From Tanypteryx hageni (Eukaryota > Arthropoda > Insecta > Odonata > Petaluridae), in contig CM054118.1 of NCBI GenBank assembly GCA_028673005.1, positions 8,021,082 to 8,085,081 of the forward strand: DNA of 64,000 nucleotides, written 5' to 3'. Made by a program: the position numbers and the translations under genes. The notes below the pieces were generated by a model. It saw only the letters and a list, made by a program, of their open reading frames with translations, made no database searches and had not been told where the DNA came from. The stretch's first letter is position 1. Each line of letters opens with the position of its first letter. Below, piece by piece: positions 34,130 to 44,634 of the stretch.

Positions 34130-34324
34130 TCTGCCGTTTACGAATATCGTCGAAGATTTCCACAAAGAAGAACTGCAGATCGACATACTTTTATTCAAGT
34201 TCACCGACATTTACCAGAAAATGGCTCATTTCCGTGTGTGTCGTTGAGAGCCGAACGTCCGGTACAAGGTAATGTGGATGAGGAGAAAAAAAATTCAAAC
34301 GGTTCAGCGAAGTCTACGTCTTAG
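34130..34324 (+). pseudogene. IS630-like transposase, N-terminal fragment
   Basis: VYEYRRRFPQRRTADRHTF then IQVHRHLPENGSF is the DUF4817-type helix-turn-helix region common in arthropod IS630-like transposases. The expected upstream start is missing, and the frame ends at the junction with the CR1 insertion. Confidence 0.75.
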
Positions 34325-34597
34325 TACATCTACATCTACATTATACCCTGCAAGTCACCTTTTTGGTGGATGGCAGGGGGTGCAGTGCAACAAGGGTCCA
34401 TAGTTTTCCTACGTTATCCTTTCCAATTTTGAACTCTTATCGTCCTAGGAAAAAACGATCCTCTATATCGCTCCGTTCTACAGTCGATCTCGCAAATCTT
34501 ATCCTCACTGTCCTGCCTTCCGAGATACGTCGGGCTTCTGACATGAAGAATGTCCGCCCGCTTCAACGTTCCGCAAATGAGAGTCTGGCAAACAATA
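34325..34597 (-). mobile_element. CR1 LINE 3'-end fragment inserted in the IS630 transposase
   Basis: On the minus strand this reads PTYLGRQDSEDKICEIDCRT then ERYRGSFFPRTIRVQNW and a stop. The CR1 3' UTR follows (CACCCCCTGCCATCCACC…GGTGACTTGCAGGGT) with an ATGTAGATGTAGATGT tail at 34326-34341. It is the extreme 3' end of the same family as the open copy at 48.2-52.6 kb (PTYIGRRDNDDKIREIDSRT there). The strong 5' truncation is typical of target-primed insertion. The right limit is uncertain by about 20 bp. Confidence 0.85.
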
Positions 34598-35391
34598 CAG
34601 GTTGAGGGACTTTATCCATACCATATCCAGGAAGTTCAGTATCTTTAACCCGGGGATATGGCTAGGCGGTTGGAATTCAGCCGTTGGTTAAATGCACACC
34701 CCCGCCTGAACCGTTACATCTTGTTCACGGACGAGGCACAATTTACTCGTGATGGAATAAACAACACGAGAAACTACCATTTATGGGCTCGCAAAAATCC
34801 TTACGGATACAGTTGAAAGCAACTTCCAACTCCGTTTTTCTGTGAACGTGTGGTGTAGTGTCACTGGAAACCAGCTGGTTGGACCGTACTTCTTTCCGCC
34901 ACCTCTGACAGGTGCCATTTATGCTGATTTTTTGGAAATTGAAATGCCGGGTCTCTTAGAAAATATTCCTCTGCAAAGATGACTTCAGATGTACTACCAG
35001 CATGACAGGGCAACCCCCCACCCATTTTAGTAGGAACGCTACGCTGTATCTTAACGAGATATTCCACAACCGATGGATCGGTCGTGGCGGTGCGCAAGAT
35101 TGGCCACCGAGGTCTCCGGATCTCACTCCGGTGGATTTTCATGTGTGGGGGCAAATGGAAAACATTGTGTATGAAGCCATAGTGAGCACGAAGGAAGAAC
35201 TTATTCAGCGAATTTTCGATGCTGCGAAGCGCGTTAATAACGCTGCAGTTCTTCGTGCTGTTTCATGTTCCCTACTCAAACGGGTCAGATTGTGCATCCT
35301 AGCTGAAGGCGGCTATTTGAACAATTGTTGTAACAATGGATTAAGTATCAATGTAAACGAATTATTACTTAATACATTTTTAAACAATTAA
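34598..35391 (+). pseudogene. IS630-like transposase, DDE catalytic part
   Basis: It resumes at VEGLYPYHIQEVQYL. The first catalytic Asp is in RYILFTDEAQFTRDG, the second in YYQHDRATPH, and the third acidic position in WPPRSPDLTPVDFHVWG. The conserved tail STKEELIQRIFDAAKRVNNA and RVRLCILAEGGY ends at 35391. At least three in-frame stops or shifts (near 34650, 34815 and 34855) plus the CR1 insertion inactivate it. Family role: cut-and-paste transposition at TA. Confidence 0.85.
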
Positions 35392-35590
35392 CAAGGTATA
35401 CGAATAATTATTTAAACAATGCAGTTTTCGCCAATAACTTGTAGAAATCCAAGTACGAGATAATTTCAATTGCCCGTAGCTCTGTAAAAAATGAGAATCG
35501 GACCCATGTTCATATGTCATTTTTCACTCAAAATCACTTAAGGAATAAGATACAGAAGTTATGACATAAATTCGCCGGACACCCTGTATA

Positions 35591-37415
35591 CTAATGTATA
35601 TTTTTTCGAGAGATGTTGACGCATGTCGAGGTGAAAGAGGCTCGAGGCATTTCAAAGAATATTCATTTCGGCACGTCTAAGAACACAGAGAAGAAAGGGA
35701 TCGCCTTTGCTTCAAAATAATGCTTTTCCAAATGTGACGAACGGCGCATTTTGGAGGAGCCCAGATACGTGAATATATTCCTTCTTTTCAGAAGATATCA
35801 AGGGCACTTGAATGCCTATTGCATGTAAACTTTAAAACTTCTACTCTACAGCAAATAAAAATCGCAGATTTAACTACTTAATTAAAATGAATCTTCTAAA
35901 GAACTAACTGTCAATTAAACTTACAAAATCTACTAAAGCTTTTTTCAGAAAAAGTACGCATATTGTTTTCCTCGACCGATTCATGACTTTAAGAATATAC
36001 GTATTTGTTTCTTCATAAATCGCAAAACAATGCGATGTAACCTCAAAAAATACCTCTTTAACTAAAATAATGCACAGGGAATTATAAAAAGTCAACAGGC
36101 AACCATAACATAAACACTAAATAATGAAGAAATGATGGAAATCGGTAGAAAAATTCTTCCTTGACCGAGAATCAAACCCTGGTCTTCAACGCACTGGGCG
36201 GAGAGTATACTTTTCATTGGTAGATTATCCAGACGGTAAGTGGAAGACGCGGGTTCGATTCCCGATCAAGGCAGGATATTTCTCCTGCTTTCCAGAATTT
36301 CTTCTAGTACAGCACATGCCTGCACGCAAGGACTTTCCTTTGTGTTTAACTCCATAACGAGTTTTGTCATTAATAATATCTCAGTTTAAAATCACGCGGT
36401 TTATTCTAAATCAAAGGCAATTTAAAAAATTACTTCACTTTTATTCAACTAGCTAGCTCGATTATGAAAAATCTGACAAAGTTAATTTATTTCTGTTTCC
36501 AGCTAACTGAATAAAGATGAGACATTATAAAGACTTAAATAAATCCGATAGGACAGAAAAACTTTTTCTCTCCAAGTAGATCTTCCTCAATAAGGAAAGA
36601 TTAAATGTAAACAATCGCTTCGCGCGAGAGAACGAGCAATTCCTTCGCCCCGCCTTAACGCGATTCTGCTAAGTAGACGGAGTAAACATGAAGGTTTTTT
36701 CCCTCTCGATGAACCTTCCAACATTACATCCCATTGATGCTTTCCCGAGGAAACGATACGATAAAGGAGTTATCGCTCCCTTACCTTTTTCTCTTCCCAG
36801 AATCCAGTTTCTCGTTAATTTAATTGGCTGAAACACGTTTCCAAATTCAACGCTCATCCTACGGGTCGCCGGGTAACGGGGATGGAAGAGAGAGCCGTTG
36901 CGTAGACACAACAGGGAAGCAAAGAAGATTGATGAAAAAATCGAAACCGGTTAGATTGAGCGCCGCTCATCTCTTGCGATGCAACTTTCCTCCCTCAAAA
37001 ATAGCGATGTAATTCTCCTTTCTTCTGTTTTTCATGTGCTATTTACGTCAAGAATCTCAAATTTTCAGTCTAACTGTATAAATGTGAGATCCTATCGTTG
37101 CTTTAATTCTACATTAACTAATTATTTGGAAGAGAAAGCGCGAACTAGACAGATATTGATACTAAACGATATAACAATGTTTAATATTTAGGAATTGAAT
37201 GATATTTTGTGTTACCATTAAAATAGACGACATTTGCATTTGGATGTTCTCAAGTTTCAACAAAATGCTTCCAATCAGTATTATGTCGACATTATCTATT
37301 TGGTCCTCGTCCAATTTGGTTTGTGGGTAGTTTTACTTTAGCACTATAGTTTCTGATATGAATCTCAAGTATTACTTCCAAAAGTTACCAATTGTTTATC
37401 AGTATTATTCGTATT
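35591..37415. other. Gene-free DNA
   Basis: No protein-like frames. A pair of inverted tRNA-like half-elements sits at 36155-36275 (separate entry). The remainder is unique AT-rich DNA. Confidence 0.55.
36155..36275. repeat. Inverted pair of tRNA-like halves
   Basis: The plus arm ATTGGTAGATTATCC…GGGTTCGATTCCCGATCAAGG (36216-36270) and the opposite-strand arm GGGTTTGATTCTCGGTCAAGG (36180-36160) face away from a short centre, so the same T-arm sequence occurs in both orientations. Both relate to the core of the tRNA-cored family at 9.5, 23.8 and 24.1 kb. The outer co-varying arms and the CTAGCTTGGCTAG palindrome are not seen here. Confidence 0.55.
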
Positions 37416-37560
37416 CAGTTAAACCTCGATAATGCAAACTCGGTTAATATAAAATATTTGATAATAAGTAGAGTAATTCAGTTCCATGCAAAAACCACGG
37501 TATAAGCTCCTTGTTATAACGAACTCGTTTTTACATATCCGGTTAGAACAAATCATGAAA
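37416..37560. mobile_element. Possible pogo/Tigger-like MITE fragment
   Basis: CAGTTAAACCTCGATAATGC at 37416 and GTTATAACGAACTCG (37514-37528) resemble the CAGTCAAACTCG…TTATAACGAGC ends of the Tigger element at 1.5 kb. A clear right inverted repeat was not found, so this is tentative. Confidence 0.35.
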
Positions 37561-37600
37561 TAAGGTACCTTGAAGTTTTTACTGACGAAGTTGTACTGTA

Positions 37601-37602
<2 letters not shown>

Positions 37603-37650
<48 letters not shown>
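37603..37650. repeat. (TA)n microsatellite
   Basis: A pure TA tract directly precedes the 5' end of RTE copy C. Confidence 0.97.
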
Positions 37651-37652
<2 letters not shown>

Positions 37653-40600
37653 CTCCCTAAGGACTGCATAACCTTACAGAGGTGGGAGGGTTTGTGTACT
37701 CTTACGAACAAAAGAGCTATGCCGGCGGGAGATAATTCTCCTGGTAGGACCATTGAGGCCGGAAAGGTCTGAGGGGAAGAGTCAGACTAAGAAGCAGTCT
37801 TGGGGGTTTTACATCCCCCTGGGCAAGGGCAGCAGCTTGCACAGTACCTCTGTAGGTGGTGATCATGTGGATCTGAACAGCTACAGATGGGTAATCACTC
37901 TGTGAAACTGCGATGAGGAAAGCAAGGGGAAACTACCTCATTATATTTCCCATGATAGGCTGAAAAGCTGAAAATACCTCTATGGATCTTTCTGGGGTAA
38001 AATATTCCGGAGGTAAAATAGTCCCCCAATCGGATCTCCGGGTGGGGACTACCCTAGGGGATGCACAGAGGAAATGTAACATTAATAGGAAAGCAAGTAG
38101 TGAGAAATTAAAAATAGGCACATGGAATGTTAGGACTATGAATTCAGGGGGTAAACTAGAGAACTTAAAAAGGGAAATGAGAAGGAATAATGTAGGTATA
38201 GCAGGTCTTAGTGAAGTTCGGTGTGAAGGAGAAGGCGAGATAAATTCAGACGAATTTAAGATTATTTACTCGGGAGGGGAGAAAAAGGAAAGGGGAGTGG
38301 GGATTATAATGAGAAAAGAGATAGCTGAAAGAATTAGCAAGGTAGTGACAGTTAATGATAGATTAATAGCCGTAAAACTTCAGATGGATCCAGTGGAAAT
38401 GCTTATAATTCAAGTGTATATGCCAACAACTAATGCTGGCGACGACGAAGTAGATGAAATCTATGAACAGATTATGGAGATATTGGAGGAGGAGGGAAAA
38501 GGAAGGATCACCACCATAGTAATGGGAGATTGGAACAGTGTAGTCGGAGAGGGACAGGAAGATAACATAGTGGGAAAATATGGACTAGGGAAGAGAAATG
38601 AAAGAGGGGATATACTTGTGGAATTCTGCCATAGAAATAGATTGATTGTAACTACTACATGGTTTAAGCATCACCAGCGGAGACTTTACACATGGAGAAG
38701 CCCAGGAGACCAGAGACGATACCAGATAGATTACATACTAGTCAATGAAAGATTTAGAAATAGCATTAAAAATGTGAAAACACTACCAGGGGCAGATATC
38801 GATTCTGACCACAACCTTTTGGTGGCAAATATACAATGCAGACTGAAGAGCGTTAAGAGAAACATAAGAGTTAACAAGAAATTGAACTTAGAGGAACTCC
38901 TTAAAAACAAGGAGGCTATTATGACTGAGCTGGAGGAAAGGTTGGGGGAGAGAGCTGAAGAAAATAGGAAGAATGTAGATGAGGAGTGGAGATACATCCA
39001 TAGCAACATTAAAGATGTAATGGAAAAGAAGGTAGGAAAGATAACGGGTGAAAGAAACAAAAAACCCTGGATCACAGCAGCCATGCTGCAAAAAATGGAA
39101 GAGCGGAGAAAGTGGAAGAACATAAACACTGAAGAACGCCAAAGAAAGTACAAGGAGTTAAATAATGCTTTAAGAAGGGAAACAGATAAAGCCAGAGAAC
39201 AGTGGATAAATGAGAAATGCGAGGAGATTGTCGAATGTGAAAGAATTTGTAGAACAGACCTCATGTATAGCAAAGCAAGGGAACTATTCAAGAAAAAAGC
39301 AAGAAAGGTAGGGCGTAAAGGAATCATGAACAAAAGTGGTAAAATAGTATCGGAGCCAGACAATGTAAAGAATGTCTGGAAAGAATACATTGAGGTTCTG
39401 TATGACAAAGAAGGAAAGCCAAGAAATATTGAATTAAATGAAAAAGAGGATGTGGAAGAAGATCAGCTAGGACCAAGTATTCTTGAGTCTGAAGTTAAAA
39501 GAGCAATTGATGACATGAAAAGAAGGAAGGCTGTTGGGAGTGATGATATACCCGTGGACATTCTTAAGGTTTTGGGGTCTAAAGCAGTTAAGCAACTCAC
39601 AAAATTTTTTAACCAAGTATATGATACTGGCATATGGCCTGAAGATTTTTTAGATGTTGTGATGGTACCACTGGAGAAAAAGAACAATGCAAAATTTTGT
39701 AAGGATTATAGAACTATTAGTTTAATTTCTCATACAGCTAAAGTTCTAACCAGAATAATAACCAAAAGAATTGAATGTAAAATAGAAAAGGAGCTGCAAG
39801 ATAATCAGTTTGGTTTTAGAAGAGGAAGGGGGACTAGAGATGCTATAGGATGTATGAGGATCATGATAGAAAGAGCGCTAGAAGTCAATAAAAGTATGTA
39901 TATTTGTTTTGTAGATTGGGAGAAAGCTTTTGACCGAGTGAAATGGGATAAAATGCTGGGTATTTTAAATAAAATAGGAATAGATTGAAAAGATAAAAGA
40001 CTGCTTAAAAACCTCTACTTTGATCAAAAGATTAGTCAGGGTTGAAGGAGAAGAAACAGAAAGTACTTCAATAGGGAGGGGAGTGAGGCAGGGTTGTCCT
40101 ATTTCAAGCGATATTTAATATTTAAGCAGAAACAATAACAGAAGAAGCGTTGATGGAAGAGAAAGGATTTAATATAGGAGGTGAAAGTATTACCACCATT
40201 AAATACGCAGATGATCAGGGCTTAATAGCAGAAGGCGAGAAAGAGCTTCAGAGGATGACAGACAAACTAGTGGAGGTTGGCCTACAATATGAAATGAAGA
40301 TCAATGCAGAAAAACGAAAGTCATGGTGGTTTCAAAGGAACATAAAGAATTAAATATAATGGTAAATGGCCAAAAATTGGAACAAGTAAGTAGTTTCAAA
40401 TATCTCGGCAGTATTTTAGCACAGGATGGAAGTAGTACACAGGACATAAGAAGTAGGATTGCAATGGCAAAAGCAGCATTTAACGAGAAGAAGGAGCTTC
40501 TCACAAGCAAGAAAATAAATTTAGAAACAAGGAAGAAATTAGCAAAATGCTAAATATGGAGCATAGCTCTTTATGGTGCAGAGACGTGGACAGTAAGGAG

Positions 40601-40980
40601 AAAGGAGGAAAAATATTTAGAAAGTTTTGAGATGTGGGTATGGAGAAGAATGATGAAAGTGAAATGGACAGAGAGGAAGAGAAACGAAGAAGTATTAGAA
40701 ATGGTGGGAGAAGAAAGGACGCTAATAAAAACAATCAGGAGAAGAAAAGCAAATTGGATAGGGCACATATTGAGAAGACAGTGTTCACAAAGGACGATCT
40801 TAGAAGGAAAAAGTAGTGGAAGAAGAGGAAGAGGGAACAAAAGAATAGGAATATTAGATAATATAAAGCAGGGATATAATACTTATAGAGGTATAAAAGA
40901 GGCTTCTAGGGAGAGAGAGAAATGGAGGCAGCGATTCAGTTAAAACCTGTCTTCGGACAGAAGCATGATGATGATGATGA
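37651..40980 (+). mobile_element. RTE/BovB-like LINE copy C, near full length
   Basis: It runs from a 5' hairpin (CCCTCCC-TAAGG…CCTTA…GGGAGGG, 37651-37690) through a ~330-bp leader and one long coding region to a 3' end ACCTGTCTTCGGACAGAAGC with GATGATGAT repeats (40946-40980). It belongs to a different subfamily from copies A and D: there is no tRNA-like head, although the later leader parts (GGCAGCAG, GCGATGAGGAAAGCAA, GGGAAACTACC) are related. It is flanked by (TA)n on both sides. Confidence 0.88.
37982..40943 (+). pseudogene. RTE copy C endonuclease-reverse transcriptase, few disruptions
   Basis: One open stretch of 668 codons starts at the ATG at 37982. The APE endonuclease is complete: N49 in GTWNVRTM, E78 in LSEVR, Y146 in QVYMPT, D183/N185 in MGDWNS, D276/H277 in DSDHN. 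The RT follows with YRTISLISHTAKV, NQFGFRRGRGTRDA and D645 in FVDWEKAFDRV. A TGG-to-TGA change ends it at 39986-39988 (GID*KDK). A shift around 40040 and a lost GVRQGC/LFN region follow, then KYADDQ with the intact YADD box (40204 on), further shifts, and the RTE C-terminal part WSIALYGAETWTVRRKEE and RRRKANWIGHILRR. A TAC-to-TAA stop at 40551 interrupts it, and the frame ends at 40943. The close homologues show it as one protein of about 980 residues. Confidence 0.9.
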
Positions 40981-40993
40981 TATATATATATAT

Positions 40994-41141
40994 GAATGGC
41001 AACAAGTTGTTGAAATAAGGAAGCCCAGGGAGCCCTCACCAATAAGATGATTTCAAGTTTGCGAGCTGCTGGGGGTGTCGAAGTGATACACGTAAAACAC
41101 AAATAACGAAAGCTTTCGAGAGTGATCCCTTCTTCAGAAAA
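40994..41141 (+). repeat. M-family repeat, copy 4
   Basis: GAATGGCAACAAGTTGTTGA, GGAAGCCCAGGGAGCC, GCTGGGGGTGTCGAAGTG, and the hairpin at 41114-41137 (minus strand CTGAAGA, A, GGGA-TCAC-TCTC, GAAA). It follows RTE copy C across a short TA tract (40979-40993). Confidence 0.75.
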
Positions 41142-41262
41142 AGAGAGAGACAACTGATTGAAGTGACACTGGGTGGAGGCATGGGGTTGAAGGGTAGTGT
41201 GGAAAGGTCGGGGATTGGAGGATACGGAGGCAGTGGGACTACTTTATCCCAACAACATTTTG

Positions 41263-41263
<1 letters not shown>

Positions 41264-41305
<42 letters not shown>
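41264..41305. repeat. (AT)n microsatellite
   Basis: A pure AT tract precedes the tRNA-like head of RTE copy D. The 41142-41263 stretch between M copy 4 and this tract is unique DNA without a frame. Confidence 0.96.
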
Positions 41306-41306
<1 letters not shown>

Positions 41307-41378
41307 CACTGGTTGTGTAGTGGTTAGCGTGTCGGCTTTCTATTGCAAAGTTCGGGGGTTCAAACCCCTCGAATGGAG
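41306..41378 (+). other. tRNA-like head of RTE copy D (internal pol III boxes)
   Basis: GCACTGGTTGTGTAGTGGTT opens a tRNA-like stretch with a B-box GGTTCAAACC at 41357-41366 in a T-arm stem. The middle part (GTCGGCTTTCTATTGC) resembles a degenerate tRNA anticodon arm. It is about 80 % identical to the head of copy A and in the same place relative to the reading frame, so it is part of this LINE subfamily. The acceptor stem does not form. Confidence 0.72.
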
Positions 41379-44145
41379 GTTTTATTTAAAAAAGAAACTA
41401 TCATCAGTGTCTGGCAGTAGGCAGCAGTACTGTCAGTATAGTATAGAGCCGAAAACAAATGATGTCGGTTGGGTCTATATCCAATACAGCCGTAGGCGTG
41501 ATCAGGACGATTTGAACGGCTACAGTACTGCGATGTGGAAAGCAAAAGGGAAACTACCACATTACAATCCCTAGCAAAGATTATATGGTTGGACAATATG
41601 AGTTCTCTCGAGGTAAAACAATCCGGAGGTAAAATAGTCCCCCAATCGGATCTCCGGGCGGGGGCTGCCTTGAGGAAAACATTTGTCGAAAGTAAATTAC
41701 GAATAGGGATTTGGAACGTAAGAACTATGAGAAAGGCAGCAAAGCTAGAGAACTTGAAAGAAGAAATGAGAAGAAATAGAGTTGACATTATAGGGCTAAG
41801 CGAAACTAGATGGGAGGGAGAAGGACAGTTCGACTCGGAAGAATTCACGGTAGTTTATTCGGGAGGAAATAGTGGGGAAAGGGGAGTAGCTCTGGTACTT
41901 AGGAAAGATATGATGAAAAGCGTGACAAAGATAGACGATAGACTGATGGCAATAAAGCTAAAAGCAGTCCCAGTGGACATGCTGATAATCCAGGTATACA
42001 TGCCAACGTCAGCTCATGACGATGAAGAAATAGATGAGATCTATGAGCAAATTAATGAAATTTACGAAGAAGACGGAAGAGGAAAGGTAAACTGCATAAT
42101 AATGGGAGATTAGAACAGCATAGTCGGAGAAATACAGGAAGAAAATGTTGTCGGGCAATACGGACTTGGGAAGAGAAATCGAGGAGGGGAGAAACTCGTA
42201 GAATTCTGCATCAATAATGACCTTGTAGTGACTAATACATGGTTCAAAAACCATAAACGAAGGTTATACACATGGAAAAGCCCAGGAGATAGAATGAGAT
42301 GCCAAATAGATTACATCCTTGTAAAACAAAGATCAGGAACAGCATAAAGAACGCCAAGGCATTGCAAGGAGCGGACATTGATTCAGATCACAGCCTTCTA
42401 ATACTTGACGTGAGTACGAAGCTCAAACAAATAAGAAAAACGAGAAGAGAAAGACAGACCTGGGACCTAGAAAAACTGAAAGAAAGGCAGGATGTAGTCA
42501 GCATGAAGTTGGAAGATAACCTAAGAAAGTTGTAAAACAAACCGAAGACCGTTGATATAGAATGGGATGAAATTAAAACCAGTATCAAGGATACCTTGGA
42601 TAAAGAGATTGGAGAACAAGAGAAGAAAATCAGAATACCATGGATCACGAAGGAAATGCTGGAGAAAATGGAAAAACGTTATCAGTGAAGAAGGTAGAGC
42701 CAACTATAGGCGTATAAACAATGAGTTGAGAAGGGTAACAGATAAAGCTGGAGAAAATTGGATAAAAGGAAAATGTGATGAAATAGAACAAATGGAGAAG
42801 TTAGGACGGTACGATATGATGTACGCTAGGGCACTGGAATTGGAAGATAAGAAATCTAATGGAATTTGTGGTAAAGGAATTATGAATACGGGTGGGAAGA
42901 TTACAGAACTATAAGCCTTCTGTCACACACATCGAAGATCATCACGAGGATTCTTAATAAAAGGCTGGAGAAAAAGGCAGAAGAAATAATAGGGGAAGAT
43001 CAATTCGGTTTCAGAAAAGGACGTGGAACTAGAGATGATATTGGGATAGTTAGAATCATATCAGAAAGGGCAATAGAATACAGTCAAGATATCTGCGCAT
43101 GTTTCGTAGACTGGCAGAAGGCCTTTGATAGAGTAAATTGGGTAAAGTTGATGAAGATATTAAAGGATATAGGTGTAGACTGGAAAGACAGGAGACTGAT
43201 TAGGAATCTATATGAGAATCAAGTTGTAAAGGTCAGGTTTGAGAATGTGGACACCTGCGGAATAAATATCGGTATATTTACTGCCTATCGCCAACCCTAT
43301 TCAATATATATGGAGAAAGTCTAATGCAAGAAGCTTTAGAAGGCACAGGGGATTTCAAAATTGGAGGAATGATTATAAGAACAGTAAAATACGCAGATGA
43401 TCAAGTACTTCTAGCAAGAAAGGAAGAGGAGCTACAAAAAATGATAAATAGACTAGTGATAACAGGTAGAAAATACGGTATGGAAATAAATACAGAAAAA
43501 TCCAAGGTCATTCGAATATCGGGTAAAGAAGAGAAGCTGAGCAAGTATTGGAGGAAAGTCTTTAGAACAAGTTTCAGAAGTATCATAACACGAGAGGCGA
43601 AATGTACGGATGAGATCAAAACTAGAATAGGAAAAGCAAAAGCGGCTTTCAGGAGAAAGAAACAACTACTTACAGGGAATATAAGGGAAGATATCCGCAA
43701 GAAGTTGATAAAATGCTACGTATGGAGTATAGCATTGTATGGGGCAGAAACATGGACGCTAAGGAAAAATGACATCAAATACTTGGAAAGCTTTGAAATG
43801 TGGACTTGGAGGAGAATGCTGAAGATAAAATGGACAGATAGGATGAAAAACGATGAAGTGCTACGAAGAATAGGAGAGAAGCGAATGATTATACAGACTA
43901 TCAGAAAGAGGAAGGCTAACTGGGTTGGACATTACCTGAGGAGAGAGAGTATGATTAAAGACGTGCTAGAAGTAAAACTAGATGGGAAAAGGGAAAGAGG
44001 TAGGAAAAGGTATCAGCTGATAGACGATTTGAAAGGGAAAGAGAGTTATCAAGATATAAAGAGGACAGCGGAAAATAGGAGTATATGGAGAACCAGGTTT
44101 AACCAAGAATAATCACGGACCTGTCTACGGACAGACTACCTATGA

Positions 44146-44148
<3 letters not shown>
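41379..44148 (+). mobile_element. RTE/BovB-like LINE copy D, internally deleted
   Basis: It is the same subfamily as copy A: shared leader (CTATCATCAGTGTCTGGCAG, GGCTACAGTACTGCGATGTG) and shared 3' end (ACCTGTCTACGGACAGACTA then CCTATGATGA). Relative to copy A, about 370 bp are missing at 42898 (MNTGGKI joins directly to YRTISLL) and about 15 bp are missing near 43275, removing the VRQGC motif. It is better preserved than A otherwise. Confidence 0.88.
41598..44112 (+). pseudogene. RTE copy D endonuclease-reverse transcriptase
   Basis: The start ATG at 41598 is chosen because MSSLEVKQSGGKIVPQSDLR aligns with the start of copy C (MDLSGVKYSGGKIVPQSDLR). The endonuclease reads IGIWNVRTM, LSETRWEGEG and QVYMPTSAHD, then hits a TGG-to-TAG stop inside GDWNS at 42111-42113. 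Further pieces lie in shifted frames (42299-42535, 42567-42914). RT remains include EDQFGFRKGRGTRDDI and CFVDWQKAFDRVNW. The last 262 codons (43324-44112) are open and hold KYADDQ and the C-terminal ETWTLRKNDIKYLESFEMWT, RRMLKIKWTDRM and RKRKANWVGHYLRR. The palm domain is incomplete, so it is inactive. Confidence 0.88.

Positions 44149-44192
<44 letters not shown>
44149..44192. repeat. (TA)n microsatellite
   Basis: A TA tract lies between the 3' end of RTE copy D and M copy 5. Confidence 0.97.
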
Positions 44193-44193
<1 letters not shown>

Positions 44194-44375
44194 TTAAGGA
44201 AAAGGAAAGGCAGTAATGAGGGTGACCACAAGGTGTTGAAGGAAGCCCATTGGACACCCACCAAGTAGAGAACCAAGTTGGTAAGCTGCTGGGGGTGTCG
44301 AAAAGACACGCAAAAAACACAGCTAAAAACGTAAGATTTTCGGGCACAAATATGCCCTTCGTCAGCGATAGAGAA
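44193..44375 (+). repeat. M-family repeat, copy 5
   Basis: TTAAGGAAAAGGAAAGGCAG, ACAAGGTGTTGAAGGAAGCC, GCTGCTGGGGGTGTCGAAAA and the hairpin at 44338-44365. On the minus strand the hairpin is CTGACGA, A, GGGCA-loop-TGCCC, GAAA, the strongest stem of the family (5 perfect pairs). Confidence 0.78.
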
Positions 44376-44402
44376 AGAGTGTTATATATATATATATATA
44401 TA

Positions 44403-44634
44403 ACAACTTACGGAATAGGAAAGGTAAAATGAATATATGGACGTCAACAAGGTGTTGGGTTCTCTCTCTGTAGCTGAAGAAGGAGTAGTTCCGAAAGCTT
44501 TACGTTTGTGATGTTTCTGTGTTTTTGTGTTATTTTACGTGTGTCGCTTCGACATCCCCGGGGCCTCGCCAACCTGAAGTCGTCTGATTGGTGAGTGCTC
44601 ACTGGGTTTCCTCATCCCAACACCTTGTTGACAT

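Larger units (their letters stand above)
34093..35588 (+). mobile_element. IS630/mariner-like transposon with DUF4817-type transposase, decayed
   Basis: The terminal inverted repeats TACAAGGTGTCCGG (34093) and CCGGACACCCTGTA (ending 35588) extend inward through a TTATGTCATAAC block present at both ends. TA flanks both sides, as in the IS630-Tc1-mariner superfamily. The transposase is split by a CR1 fragment (34325-34597) and broken by stops. The left inverted repeat runs almost directly into the middle of the DUF4817-like region, so the first part of the gene is deleted. Confidence 0.87.

Noticed and set aside
38731..39408. 225-codon minus-strand frame
   Set aside because: Antisense shadow of the RTE copy C endonuclease-RT coding region.
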